Shown here in pieces: positions 1 to 11,320 of a stretch of DNA of 64,000 bases. This DNA is from Pseudo-nitzschia pungens (Eukaryota > Bacillariophyta > Bacillariophyceae > Bacillariales > Bacillariaceae), in NCBI GenBank assembly GCA_037355855.1, contig CM074762.1, positions 3,472,001 through 3,536,000 of the forward strand, given 5' to 3'. Every line of letters begins with the position of its first letter. Positions within the stretch are counted from its first letter, which is position 1. The notes beneath the pieces are model-generated. The model saw only the letters and a list, made by a program, of their open reading frames with translations, was not told the origin of the DNA and made no database searches. A program made the translations under genes and the position numbers.

Positions 1-224
1 AATTGATTCCACGACAACCACGGTTTGTCGCCTCAGATGGGTAAGGCTCCTTTAGTCGAGAAAAGCTTGAGCTGCATTCGGTTCTTTCTTGATTCCGTCA
101 CCATTGTTTGCGATGATATCGATAGTATATCATTACAAAACAATTCTCACCTTTTTGTCTTTGATTGACATTTTAATCACTGATGCCAGATCATACACTA
201 CTTTCTTCGGTGTTCTAGAACATT

Positions 225-800
225 ATGAATTCTCTTTGGGACAATTTGCCTGGCTTTGTTCCACCTAGATTCTACGGAACTTCCTGTTCGGTTGTTACTG
301 CGGCTGCCGTGGGTGCGATCCTATTCCAGGCAATGTCCTCGGTTTCAAAAAACAGAAGACGTCTGAATGGCAAAACCGTTAAGTCATCGAAGAAAAAAGC
401 AAAAGATGACGATCCCGATCCCGATCCCGATGCCGAACAAGAAAACGACATAATAGTAGGGGATGAAACGGATGGGGACATCGTGGATGATATCATCTTG
501 GGTGATAACGCATTTTCAATACCCTTCGATATTTATCAAATTATGGAAGACACGGCCATTGATATGAATGAGGCAGGATATGACTTTTTGAGTGGGTATG
601 GACATGTGAATGCCCTGGCCGCTGTAGAAATGGTCTTCGAAAAGCTTGATAAGGATGAAAATGGGACGAAGGGAAGTAAAGCAAAGAAAAAGACGCAGAA
701 AAAAAGGAATTGTCCAGTGCAGAATTTTCTTCATCCAATAGGATCATATTTTGATGATTCCTACTATGCTGCCAATGCAACTGTTTATTGTACACCTTGA
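225..800 (+). CDS. C-terminal part of a subtilisin-like (S8) serine protease, probably incomplete at 5' end
   Basis: The 191-residue reading frame has near residue 18 the run FYGTSCS followed by an alanine-rich helix, which matches the Gly-Thr-Ser motif around the nucleophilic serine of S8 subtilases. Residues 107-140 (TAIDMNEAGYDFLSGYGHVN) match the usual C-terminal end of the catalytic domain. A Lys- then Asp/Pro-rich insert (about residues 50-75) lies between them. The Asp and His of the triad are absent, so this is only the last part of a protease. An in-frame TAG lies at 216-218, preceded by a pyrimidine-rich run, so 219 could be a splice acceptor. A reading frame at 3-40 ending at a GTAAGG donor gives RFVASDG, as expected just before the GTS motif, but its phase does not fit without a 1-nt shift. 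It may be a real gene entering from the left or a remnant. Family fairly sure, gene model unsure. Confidence 0.5.
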   Translation: MNSLWDNLPGFVPPRFYGTSCSVVTAAAVGAILFQAMSSVSKNRRRLNGKTVKSSKKKAKDDDPDPDPDAEQENDIIVGDETDGDIVDDIILGDNAFSIPFDIYQIMEDTAIDMNEAGYDFLSGYGHVNALAAVEMVFEKLDKDENGTKGSKAKKKTQKKRNCPVQNFLHPIGSYFDDSYYAANATVYCTP

Positions 801-1528
801 ATTATATTCAAGTATCGAAAGTCCAATTAATGTCACAAGTTGAAAAAGAGAATTATAGTATTAGTACCACTACTGTATTCGCGGCTTGACTGGAATCCAA
901 CCTTGTTTATATTCTTCCACCTTTTTAAAAAGATACTCCTGTTTACTTCCGAAATACACTTGAATCCATTTGTAATGATCAATTTAATGTGATTACTTCA
1001 TTGGCGTGGTGAAAGCAAAGTGAAAATACCAGGCTGATACTCTACCAATACAACTCTGATCATGTGGTGTAGATACAAACGGCATAACAACCCTTGTTTG
1101 CTATGACACGGACTCGTACGGTACGGTAAATCTTACCTGCTGCTGGTAAACCTTACCCGAAGTCAGGCAGACAGAAAGATAGAGTGACAAATAGACAGGA
1201 CAGATAGACGGACAGACACCGTAAGTTTTTGTCGTCTTCCGATGCCAGAGCCACAAAATACAGTATGGGGAAAAAAAAGAGAGAAAAAAATAATGGTGAC
1301 TGAGAATTCAGGAATGATTTGTGATTGACTGTGACTTGAGCTTCGTTTGTTCTATTCGTCGTAACCTTACTCGTACGAATAAGAAGCGAACGACATGGCT
1401 GTAAACCCCGGTTTTCAATGCACAGGATCAAGAGGTTAAGGTCTTACTCCGTCTTGAACAATTCCAACTACAAGTACTCGTAACACAACAGTCACAGAGA
1501 GGCTCGATTCGACTTGCCCGATAGAAAA
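801..1528. other. Intergenic region, no gene seen
   Basis: About 730 bases between two plus-strand genes. The only notable content is a run of the dispersed motif family of this window (TACGGTAC, GGTAAATCTTACC, GGTAAACCTTACC) at about 1115-1158. No convincing coding frame. Confidence 0.6.
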
Positions 1529-2065
1529 ATGGTGAAACACGGGACAAACAAGAAACGACGAGCTGGACGGATTGGAAAGACAAAGCTAAAGAATAAAGGG
1601 CATTTTAAGCGATGGGATCCAGACCTTCATAAGAGAATCAAAAGTGCTACTGTACGCGAGCACTGGGATCCAGCCAAGTCTTTCACTGCGAATCTCGCTG
1701 CGTTTGGACTCGTTGGAAATCCGAACAACGACGTCAGAAACACCAACCCGTCTCATAAACCAAAGGCAGTAACAGATGTCAGTGCCGTCGAACTTTTTGA
1801 CGTCCCCGATTCGGACGAACTGGGACAGCAGAAAGAAAAACGCTGTCCAATCAATGAGGAAGATCAGAAATACATTGCTAAATGCATGTCAAAGTACGGA
1901 GATGATTATGCTAAAGCCTTTCGCGACATCAAGGTGAACTATATGCAACACACAGAAAATCAGTTGCGAAAACTAGGCGCAAGATTTCTACTTTTGTCTT
2001 CGGATCAACGGGTTGTAGAGATTCCAGAAAAGGTGAAAGGTCTCGTCTGCTCCGATGATGCATGA
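1529..2065 (+). CDS. NOP16: Nucleolar ribosome biogenesis protein NOP16
   Basis: A 178-residue basic protein. The N-terminus (MVKHGTNKKRRAGRIGKTK) and the WDP pair (HFKRWDPDLHKR, REHWDPAKSF) match the Nop16 family, a nucleolar factor for 60S subunit assembly. The middle has a P-N-P loop and an acidic stretch, and the C-terminal third carries the family's short helix (YIAKCMSKYGDDYAKAFRDI), which resembles a degenerate Myb-like fold. Length agrees with family members (about 180-230). The start is the ATG at 1529; a longer frame would need TTG at 1514. It stands alone, convergent with the FHA-WD40 gene. No intron is needed. Expected in the nucleolus; no targeting peptide. Confidence 0.85.
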   Translation: MVKHGTNKKRRAGRIGKTKLKNKGHFKRWDPDLHKRIKSATVREHWDPAKSFTANLAAFGLVGNPNNDVRNTNPSHKPKAVTDVSAVELFDVPDSDELGQQKEKRCPINEEDQKYIAKCMSKYGDDYAKAFRDIKVNYMQHTENQLRKLGARFLLLSSDQRVVEIPEKVKGLVCSDDA

Positions 2066-2564
2066 AATAAAGAGACCGCAGAGACGCAAAAACTACCATG
2101 CATCTTCATGTTGGAAGAACGGGGAACAATGAATGATCAAATCTGCTACTTTTTGATTCATGGATGCACACACTACAAGCTTTCCAGATCAGTGTTTCTT
2201 TAAGACAGTTCGTAGTGATCTGCGGAAGCTACCGGCATATGATTCATTCATATTCTAAGAAAACTTGGTGAAAATACATTTAATGAGAAAACCGGTCGGC
2301 GTCTACTTCAATCAAATCATATTATGGGATTGAAAGAACAGTGACGTCGGATACGTGGATAAGTTAGAGCATTCCAGTTTTTCTCGCCATACGATATGTT
2401 GCCTATTGGTGTCTCTGAAGTAAGCCAGGGTTTGAACTGATCCATCGCTGTGATACGAATTTCATATCGTAGGAGCATTGTGATCTGGGGAAGAACGATC
2501 ATCAGTGGAGGCCATTTTCTGATGTATGGGGCTGAGAGTATTCTCCTTGTGAATAGAATATGCA
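2066..2564. other. Spacer between convergent genes
   Basis: About 500 bases between the 3' ends of NOP16 and the FHA-WD40 gene. It presumably holds both 3' UTRs. No coding frame that I can support. Confidence 0.5.
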
Positions 2565-5022
2565 CTAATTCTTTTTCCCGGAAGCACCATTCATTTCATC
2601 TTGTTCTTGCTCCATCGTCTTTTGGGCCAAAATGCGTTCGACGTTCCCTTCGTAGGCCTTGCCAATGAACGACTTGCCCTCGTTGTACTCCGCTAGGGCC
2701 TCTCGTGGATCCATTCCAGCGATTTTCTTTTGGTGCGACGACCGGTCGTCCATGATCATTTGTGTGAACATGTTGACCCCGGTATTGAAAACACCCTTGG
2801 ATGGCTGTTGTGGAATGTGCCTTGCCACCGACTCCTGGTGTTCCTCCTCGGCGCGTTGTTTCTTGCTCTTTGCGCGATTCCTGTCTCCGCTAAACAGAGG
2901 CAACGAATTGGGAGTGATGATGTCGTCTTGGCGGATCGCGGTTCCGGGGGGAGGAGCGCGTGCCGCATAGAGATCTTGCAGACTCTCTTCGACATTTTTG
3001 CGTTTCTTTCGACGACCGCTTGTGAGGAGGATGCCGTTCGTCGACCACTCGGTAGAATAAAAGACTTGGAATGCCTTCTGTGTCGTTACAAGAAGCTGGT
3101 TGAGTTTGTGGTGCCACGAGAGACTCAGAATCGATCCGGTGTCGTGTTCGCCATCCAAAAGAGGAAGGGAGAAGATGGGTGAGGCATGCTTTTTGTCGTT
3201 TTGGACCTTGGATTCTTTCGGAAGCAAGAATAGTTCCAGGCTTTTGCGGTAGTTTCGATCGCTACCATCCCGTTTTTTGTTTGTGGCGATGCACAAAATC
3301 TTTCCATTCGGAGAGAAAGCCATGGTGGGCGTGCTGCTATCGACATCCACGTCGTCGTCTCGAAGCGGCAAATCGTCGTATTTCATCCATGGTGGAGTCG
3401 AAGACGATATCCTCGATGCCGTGTTCCACACGGTGACTTGCGTTTTTGTCCGCACCGCTATTTTGGTGGCGTCGAAGGCATATACCAAACTCACGATTGC
3501 GTCCGCCTCTTTCTTGGTTTTGTGTTCGGCATCCGGTGTCGACACCTGAACGGATTGCTGGGGTCGCAGTTTGGAAACTAGCGGATATTTGTAGATCTGC
3601 AGGCTCCCGCATTCCGTTCCGATCGCCAGCGTGCTGGGTGATACAGCCAAGCACGTCGGTATGGTCATGCGCCCCGTCCTCAGATTTTTGATGACGACCA
3701 CATCGGAACAATTCAGCCTGCCAAAGGACAGCTTGCCCTTGTCGACGTTCCAGCTCCTCAAACTCCCGTCCCGGGACGTCGAAAACACGATGGATGGTTC
3801 GAGGGGGTGCCAGCCAACGCTGGTAACGGCCGCCGTGTGACCGATGGTTTTCGAAGGATCCCGCACGTAAACATCCCCGCGAACAAAGGTGACGAGTTCT
3901 TGTCCGTCGCGGTTGAAGACGCGGGGTTGCGCGGATCCGGTCCCGATGAGTATCGACGATCCATCGGAACTGTAGGCCATGCTTCGAATCGGATAGCCAT
4001 CTTCGACGATCAAATTTTGAAAGGGAACGGGATCGAGCATGTTGTAGCCAGCAAAGTCATAGAGTTTGAGACTCGAATCCATGCTTCCAATGGCAAATCT
4101 TGCGCCGGTAGGGTCCATGGCGCTCGTCGAGATGTGCGAAGTCTCCATAACGGACATGTCGGTGCATTCCGTGAGAGGGATGCGGTGTTTTTCCAAGACT
4201 CGCTTTTTCTTTCTTTGCTGCGATGATTCTTCCACCGATCCGGTTGCACCTGGTGTTTCATTGCCCTTTACTGGTTCGTGCTGCGTCCCGGCAGCACTGG
4301 TTGCAGTTGGAACGTATTTTGTGTAGGTTGGTGTTTCGTCTAGCGATGCCATCATGGCGGCTATTTCTGCTCGCCTTCTCTCGCGGCCCGTCAACCCCTC
4401 GATCGCACTTTGTTCCTCCGATGGATTGGTTTCGGTTTTATCGTCGTTGCTGCCCCGACGTGTTTCCTCCGTGTTTGATTCCACAGCTGCTCTGGATTCC
4501 ACGATGCTGACCGCTCGACTGTTCCGTTTCGTTTCCCCCGTCGTTTGTCGCCCCCACTGCTTCATCATTGTTGCTGTGTTTGTCCTTTTTGCAATCCCAC
4601 CGAACGGTCAGGACCGGCTTTGCCTTTCCGAATTGAATCGTGTCCCCGTCGTTCAATTCTACCGGTGTGCTCGAATGAATCTTGTTCCGGTTGACCAGTG
4701 TTCCCGCCTTGGTGTTCAGATCCAGCACGTACAGGCGCGTCGAGTGATAGTACAGCAGAGCGTGCTGCCGGCTCAGAGATTTGTGCGCGATCCGAATGTC
4801 GCACGAAGAAACCTGGCGCCCAACCACCAGGGCGTTGCGGTTCGGGATCACCCGGGAGGACGCTCCGATCTCGATGGAGCTGGCGCCGGGAACCGCTAGC
4901 GAAGCCGACGGGAGCGGCGGTGGGCTGTGGATGGTCGACGCCTCGGGAATTCCGTCGAAGACGGTCGCTGCTTTCGACTGCGTCGATCCGGGGTCGGTCG
5001 CGTCAAAAGCCCATCCTGGCAT
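2565..5022 (-). CDS. FHA domain fused to a WDR70/GAD-1-like WD40 protein (needs one +1 shift)
   Basis: Two overlapping frames on the minus strand look like one gene of about 818 residues. The first (from ATG 5022) has an FHA domain at about residues 60-150: VVGRQ, the phosphopeptide-loop motif SLSRQHA, then NTKAGTLVN and DGDTIQFG. The second (down to 2565) has a basic linker (GRERRRAEIAAMMASLDETP), WD40 repeats (for example TAAVTSVGWHP followed by STSRDGSLRSWN) and the C-terminal GVNMFTQMI and DPREALAEY segments of the WDR70/GAD-1 family, nuclear proteins linked to genome maintenance. The frames overlap at 4438-4568, and skipping one base there gives an acidic low-complexity linker. The 5' frame could also be read from TTG 5037. 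A tiny intron (25 nt, GT-AG, in frame) is possible but shorter than any other here. Domains sure; joining probable. Confidence 0.7.
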
Positions 5023-7376
5023 TCGTGCATGGGGCAAATAGTGGACGAGAAAGAGTGTGTCGAGTTGGGTGCACGGTTCGTAATTACTACATTGGGTTCA
5101 TGGTTTACTGAACGAATACGAAGTAAGGTTACTCGTAACGTAATCGACGAAGTCACGAAAGGATCGTTGACGACAGAGAGTTTCCTAGAAAACATCGTAG
5201 GAGTAACAAAATATCCGCTCAGGACAGACAGAAAGACTACCGCAATCTTGCTGCAACACACTTACGATAATATTACAACCAAAATATTATGGATACAAAG
5301 TTGCTCGGAGCTGAAAGATTTGGAACCAGACAGGAGAAAAAAGGGGTAAAAGGAAAAGGTCACTGTACTACTACAGGATAGCTTTGTTCTGGCAACGCAC
5401 TCACCTACTAGTAGAATTCCATGGTGTTTGGTTTGTCTATCTTTTGTAAAAATCAAATCATGAGGAGGATCACTAGTCTGCTAGTAATAGTAACGTTCAC
5501 ACTTAATATGATCCCCCCAAACTGCTACTTTGTTGGAAGCGGCAAAATGATTCCGGAGCATCATGCTTGATCCCATTTGAAAGGTGATTGATCTTAGATG
5601 ATGGACGACTAACAGTTGCTATTCGAGGTCTTAGACTGGCTTGTGATGTTCATTGGTGTCCCCCAATCTGCCATCTCTCCTTGCACTGGCGGTTACCATT
5701 TACAGGTCCACAGATCATTTCTATATTGTCAACATTGCACTGTATGCAATATTGCCCTAAGGAATTGGCATGTTGTTGCAAAAGATTTGTTGTGTGTTTT
5801 CATTTCACAGAAGTCCAAGCTTCTGGCACATACTTTTGACCAAACTATGTGGTGGGATTCCTCAACTTTGATTGATGTTCATTGTGGCATTTTCAATCAT
5901 GACTGTTGTACTTTCTTGAAAAGTTGAGACATCCATTTGTGTTGAAATTAGAAGCTTCAGAAAGATTAGAAGCTACAACAAAGACCATTCCAATCATACC
6001 AATACCTTTCTGCCTTGCAGAAGCAATTCCAAATGGAAGTCTTTCATTATTGAAAAGCTACTAGTATCACAAACTCCTGGCAAGTATCAAGGACTTGGTG
6101 AATGTGATCAGTTTGGAATAATCCGAAATATCAGCTTCTCAACAAGAGCTTGGAAATTTAATCCTGCCAACTAGTACATGTACAGAAAACATATTGTTGT
6201 AATAGCAAGCAAGCAAGCAAACAAGCGCTTTATCAAAACAGTCCCTTCTCGGTGGCTGGACCCAGCAAGTTTCCAATGCACAATAAAGTGACAGTGCGTA
6301 ACAGCAATGAATGATATTTTTAAGAATGAAATATTATTATTTCTAGGTGATGACATAAAATGCTACCGTAGTACAGAAGACAATTGGAGTCCTTAAAACA
6401 ACTCTGACGCCGGTAACCTTACTTGTACTCGTAGGTCGCTCTTCGGATGTTGAAATCAAAAACATTTGTGTGATGGGAAGAATATGTTCCACTACCGGTA
6501 AGGTCTTACTCTACGGTAGGTAAATCTTATTCCATACCGAGAATACAGTATTACTAACGAGCTTGAGTTCAAGTGGGTCCGAATAATTTGGAATGAATGA
6601 GCCAACATTAGAGCGGATTGCGCGCGACAGTATCCTGAATCAATCTTTTATTCACCTATACGGGAGCCCAGCAATTCTACTACCTGAAAATCAACCAGAG
6701 ACAACCATTTTGTATGGTCGTCAATGGATGATTTTTTGGTTTCTTTCTTTGGGGGAGGATACTTTTTTAGTAAGGTTAATCGTTTGTATTCAACCCGCCG
6801 GGTAATGATATTTCCAATCGTATTTCTAACGTTGATGGCCGGCTCGTTCAAAAAAGACTCAAATAGCATTTAAGACGCGCAAAATTTACAAACAAGACAA
6901 AAAAGGATTGTTTAAACGTGTTATGTGTGAACGCACATATTAAAAGCCGTTCATTGCCCGCAATCGTGAGAAAACGCCTAAGTAAGCCGACAAAAATTAG
7001 AGGGCTTCGAGAAGCAAACGACTAGATTGGATTTATCCGATTTCGTCGGATTTAACGAATGAAACTGCCGCCGATGCGTCCACGAGATTGTACGGCTTTG
7101 CCCTTCAACGCTAGATGCCTCACTTTTTGTTCGAGTCCCCTGTGCAGGCCAACATCAAGATCAAAATCCGCTTCTGGGAACAAAAACAACTTACCCGGAA
7201 CTGTCTCACAAAACGAGACCACGTGACATAGCAACATATTTATTCACTCGAGGTAAACACCGATCATCAAGTAAATTGAGCAAGCGTTAACAAAACAAAC
7301 ATCGATAACAACGCTCAAGTTCGTATCCTATAGCACGAAACGGAAACATTCACAATAAACGAAGTAATCTATCACA
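5023..7376. other. Gene-poor region of 2.35 kb
   Basis: No gene I can support. 5100-5300 has dispersed GTAAGGTTACTCGTAAC-type motifs upstream of the FHA-WD40 gene. Two overlapping small frames at 5588-5927 look like nothing known and have no diatom-like codon pattern. AGCAAGCAAGCAAACAAG microsatellite lies at about 6207-6225, and more dispersed motifs (GGTAACCTTACTTGTAC) at 6410-6540. A 61-codon minus-strand frame at 7052-7237 has no recognisable feature. The stretch may contain old transposon debris. Confidence 0.5.
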
Positions 7377-9571
7377 ATGAAATCATACGCAATACCAACA
7401 ACGTTATTCGCGATGGGGCTCTTAATGCAGAGCCCATCGGCGTTCGCAACGGAAGAACCGCAGCGAGAGCTATCAACCGATCTCATTGGTATTCTCCAAG
7501 ACAACAGCGAAGTCGGAGGTCTTGGAAACTTAGTTTACAACTTTCACGCCAAGACAAGAAACGATGATACCAGCGGGAGAATCGGTGATTCCCCGGAGTC
7601 TGGGCAACCATCTCTCAGGGACGCCGTCGATGCCGTGACAGCAAGCAAGCTGCGCGGCTCCAACGGATTCTCCGGCTTTCAAGCAGCCCCGAACTATCAA
7701 GCAACACCCAACTATCATAGCACCGCTGAAGAAGGAAATTATGGGTGGAGAAATAAGATTCCTAAGGCCGATAAGAGCGGCTGCAAATACCATCACAAGT
7801 ACAACAAGGCCTACAAGTCCAGCAAGGGCGCGAAAGGCAGCAACACGAAGGGCAGCAAAGGATGGACCCGCTCCTTATCCTAACAGCGTTCCCACGAATC
7901 CTCCAACATATGCACCTTCCGTAAGCCTGAGTCCTACCGAAGAGTGGTGCACGGAAGAGTACTACTACAAGCATTACGTTCCTGAGCCATCGGCATCGCC
8001 CACTGCCTCTCTGTCTCCAACAGTATCGTCGGCTCCTTCATCCAGCCCTACTATTTCGAATCAACCCACTATTTCGAATCAACCCACGGTATCGTCCGCT
8101 CCGACAAACTCACCTTCGGTCTCACTCCAACCTACGTCTTCGCACTCTCCCACTGCGGAACCATCCGTGAAACCACCATCAGAAAAGGGAGCTGATTCAC
8201 CTGGGTCATCTGGTGATTCACCTGGGTCATCTGGTCCCCCGGCATTGTGTGAAGTTTTCCCCGCGTCTTATTCCGTTTCAGAGAGCAAGAAGGAAATCAT
8301 TTCCTTCTGGAGCGAATCGAATGCTAACGGCCGCGAGTCTAACGGATCTGCTGCGCTCTCGCGTGCTATTGCGTCTCCCCTCGACCGCAGTGACACGGAG
8401 GAGTTCGCGGTGTCTGTGCCCCTAATGATCGATATGGCGGCAGGCCAGGCGGACCCAAAGGGCGATGCTAACGGAGATTCGGAGTTTCTTCCCGACGATG
8501 TAGGAATGCACCTTGACAAAATTGTATCTGCTCCTGTTGCCTTATACGTGGTGGGATGTAAATCAAAATCTCTCAAGACTGCTGAGACCTACTACTGGCT
8601 CAACAAGAACACAAGAGCCTTGATGGAAGACGAGGCCTCGAGTTCCGATTTCGCCGCCCTCAGGGATTGGAAGTGCGGTGAGTGGTGTCGTGTCCCTGAT
8701 TATCCGTGCAATAATTTGTGTTCGTTGCTGAATTCGTTCCTCACTTTTGTTGTAATTTCCGATTCGCGTATTCGTCATGTCCACAGACTACACCGTAAGC
8801 GAGGGACAGTCCTGTAACGATCAAGGCATGTGCAGCATTACATGCGGTACATCAATGAATTACGTTGGTGATGTCGATTCCGATGAAATCCAAGACAAAT
8901 TGTCTTGGTCGCTGAAAGAATACTTCTCTATGTTGGACGACGTGACGAAGTGGTATCCCATGCAGCAAATTGACGGTATTACAATCGACGAGGTCGACAC
9001 AAGTGACAAATCTGTTGACGCGGCTTCCGATACCAATATGGCTCAATCGAGACAAATGAAGGCTGGACCGTTCATTGGCGCAGCAACAGGATTGCTAGCT
9101 CTCCTCTTGCTGTTGGTACTGTTTGTGCGAAGACGCAACCGCAACGAGATTGAGCAAGTCTCCCACCTCAAGCTCGACGAGAGTGCTGATGACGATACCT
9201 TCTACAACGGTTCGGACGGGAACAGCTTGAGCGGACTAGCAAAGCACGAGTACAACACACGTGACATTCACATTGTTGGAGAAGGTGACTCTGTCATCTC
9301 TCACTGGACCGGATACACCGGCAACAACCACCTCCCGACACAAGTCGACGACTATGAAGTGCACTACGACAGTAAATTGGTGAATGGTATCTCCACGGAT
9401 GTCCATCAATGTTCCTCAGCCACTTGTGAGATTTGTGCAGAGAACCGTAAGGCCGGTCTAAACTTTGTCTCAACAGGGGCTGCTGGTATCGAAACCCTTC
9501 CTTTGCGAAGCCGTTCTTTACCGAGCGATGCCTCAAGAGAATATAGTGCTGAGGACACGGTTGAGCTGTAG
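7377..9571 (+). CDS. Secreted/cell-surface type I membrane protein with Lys-Gly-Ser and Ser-Ala-Pro-Thr repeats
   Basis: The model gives about 694 residues. It starts with a signal peptide (residues 1-24, ending SPSAFA), followed by a Lys/Gly/Ser-rich run near residue 150 (KSSKGAKGSN), a Pro/Ser/Thr-rich region with repeated SPT/APT units at about 170-290, a Cys-containing ectodomain, and one transmembrane helix (GPFIGAATGLLALLLLLVLF) followed by RRRNRN and a 150-residue cytosolic tail. An intron at 8678-8786 (GTGAGT to CACAG, phase 1) joins the two halves. Between 7857 and 7882 the frame moves by +1: skipping one base after GGCAGCAAA continues KGSK into DGPAPYPN, otherwise a TAA at 7882 stops it. 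Perfect 21-bp (about 8193-8234) and 18-bp tandem repeats lie in the repeat region. Such proteins are common in diatoms and are thought to be wall- or surface-associated; the exact role is unknown. Confidence 0.7.
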
Positions 9572-10047
9572 AAGACACAACGAAACCATTGAGGGCTACT
9601 AATCTCTCTGCGTAAAAACACACGCTCACAAAGTTCAATGTCATGGCTGGGATGCCATACATTCTCATGGTCGATACAAAGGGACTCCGTATTCGATTCT
9701 ACATGTTTTTCACGTTGCACTATGTGACATGTTGTACAACTACTCAATCCTCCATTCTATTACTTTTTCATCACAAGCCTCTCGCGCTCAATAGAAATAC
9801 TATAACAAACCTGTATAATAACGAATTATTCTCTCTGTCAAAGTATTGATTTCCTCAAACTTCAAACCTTATTGCCACATGCGTAGTATTACAATTCCAA
9901 CAAGCAGAATTGGATAGCCTCGTTTCACTTTACATGGCGAGCTTCTAGGAGGCAGGTTCGGAAATCATCGATTGATACTACTCTAATTGTGTACAAATAT
10001 TTTTATCACTTCATAATAATATTCCTGAGATGTGTAACACGTCAAAA
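9572..10047. other. Spacer between convergent genes
   Basis: AT-rich, about 480 bases, with no coding frame. It carries the 3' UTRs of the surface protein and the DUF1995 gene. Confidence 0.5.
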
Positions 10048-11320
10048 TTACAGCTTGGGAGCCAGGCCAATGTCACGAGCGTACTTCAGACTAATCCCCT
10101 TGTCATCGAGCATCTTGTCGACATCTTGGTAGGATGGGCGTTGCTTGGAGCTTCCGCACTCGATGAAATCGGTACCAGCGTCGTTTTGAGCAAACACATA
10201 CCAGTCGGTATCAAATCGCTTCATCAACCTCACATTCCCACCTCGGCAGACATAGCCCTCCATGATGTAGATGTTTTCAAATCCCATTTCCTCCAGTCTT
10301 CTCAAAGAGTTTCCCTTGCCACCAAGAAACGATGCGAATTGTCCAAAGATGCCCTCCTTCTTCGAAGCCGCATCCAAGGCGTCGTCCACAATTCTCCATT
10401 GGGGGTTGATCAGAGCTACCATTCGTTCTCCGGCCTGACTGGAAATGCGGTCGATACCGTCGATGGTTTCCTGGCTGGGCTGAACAAAACACGAAACATC
10501 GTCCGATGCAGAGGCACCCTGTGTGAGCCACAAACCAACCCCGTCGACACCGCTCTCGTCGAAGGATCGGTCTTCTTGCAGCCTAGGAACTACTCCTCCC
10601 TGGGCGTTTCTCGAATAGCGACTACGAATTTGACAAAGTGTACGACAACAATAATCCATATCGTTACATCGAAACACAATCAGAAGTCACATTTCATCCA
10701 AAAAGAATATTTTGATGAGACAAAAATCCTGCAGGCTGTTGCAGCCTTGCTTCGATTTCGATGCAATGCCAAAAACCTCCAGCCACGCAATTCATTGAAA
10801 ATCAATAATTCGCCTTCAACGACGTCTCGGAAACACGTACCGCAAGATTTCTTGGCAAGCAAGGGATGCAGCACGATACAGCTGCATGATTCCACCTTGC
10901 CAAGTCTCGTCTGGGGGGACCAAAATGGTATCAACGTAGATGGATGGATCGGGATCTGTAACGCTTTTTTCGAAATACTGTCCAAATTGGTCGTTGTCCG
11001 AACTCCTGGGCAACAAAATTCGAAGTGTTTGCCGCTTTTTGCCTTCCTTCATTGCGTCCTCCATGGCCGACGAAACCTGCTTCACCATTTCTTCGAAACT
11101 GAGGGGAATGTAAATTGTTGACGGGCGTTGAACTGGTGCTTCCTCATCTAAACTAGTCCTTCGAAGTGTCTTCATCTACAGTTTCTGTTACTTGTGACGG
11201 AGACTCCGCATGCAACCGAATCATAGATGACTTCGTAGTTGCCGGTCTAGTGGTGAATGCAACGACATGATAGCCGCTGGTAGCGACCACCAGTAGTGGA
11301 AGGAAAGAGAAGAGTTTCAT
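10048..11320 (-). CDS. Plastid-targeted DUF1995-domain protein (needs one +1 shift)
   Basis: Minus-strand gene of about 350 residues in two exons. The ATG at 11320 opens a signal peptide (MKLFSFLPLLVVATSG) followed by HVVAFTTRP, a diatom A|F plastid presequence. The body begins with STIYIPLSFEEMVKQV, has a basic-rich strand (KRQTLRILLP), then FVQPSQETIDGIDRI and ALINPQWR, which is the layout of the DUF1995 family (plant members are chloroplast proteins, some linked to photosystem assembly). The intron at 10840-10622 (GTACGT to CGTAG) restores ILRRYSRNAQGG. Between the presequence and the domain the frame moves by +1 near 11155-11170, where the first frame would stop at TAG just after DTSKD. 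It is divergent from the pyrophosphatase gene. The 363-codon frame on the opposite strand is only its antisense. Confidence 0.7.

Noticed and set aside
5588..5927. Two overlapping frames of about 80-100 codons in the gene-poor region
   Set aside because: No known motif, irregular composition, and no splice or start context; probably chance or old repeat debris.
7052..7237. A minus-strand 61-codon frame with a GTAAGT inside
   Set aside because: The implied intron would be about 21 nt and no protein family is recognisable.
10030..11121. A 363-codon plus-strand open frame
   Set aside because: It is antisense to the DUF1995 gene, starts within its 3' end and has no protein-like features of its own.
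4438..11170. Euplotes-like shifty-stop +1 recoding as the general explanation of the frameshifts
   Set aside because: In the FHA-WD40, surface-protein and DUF1995 genes a first-frame stop lies near the shift, but at three ferric-reductase sites the first frame stays open 12-50 codons beyond the shift, and no common slippery codon is visible. Kept only as an alternative to assembly error.
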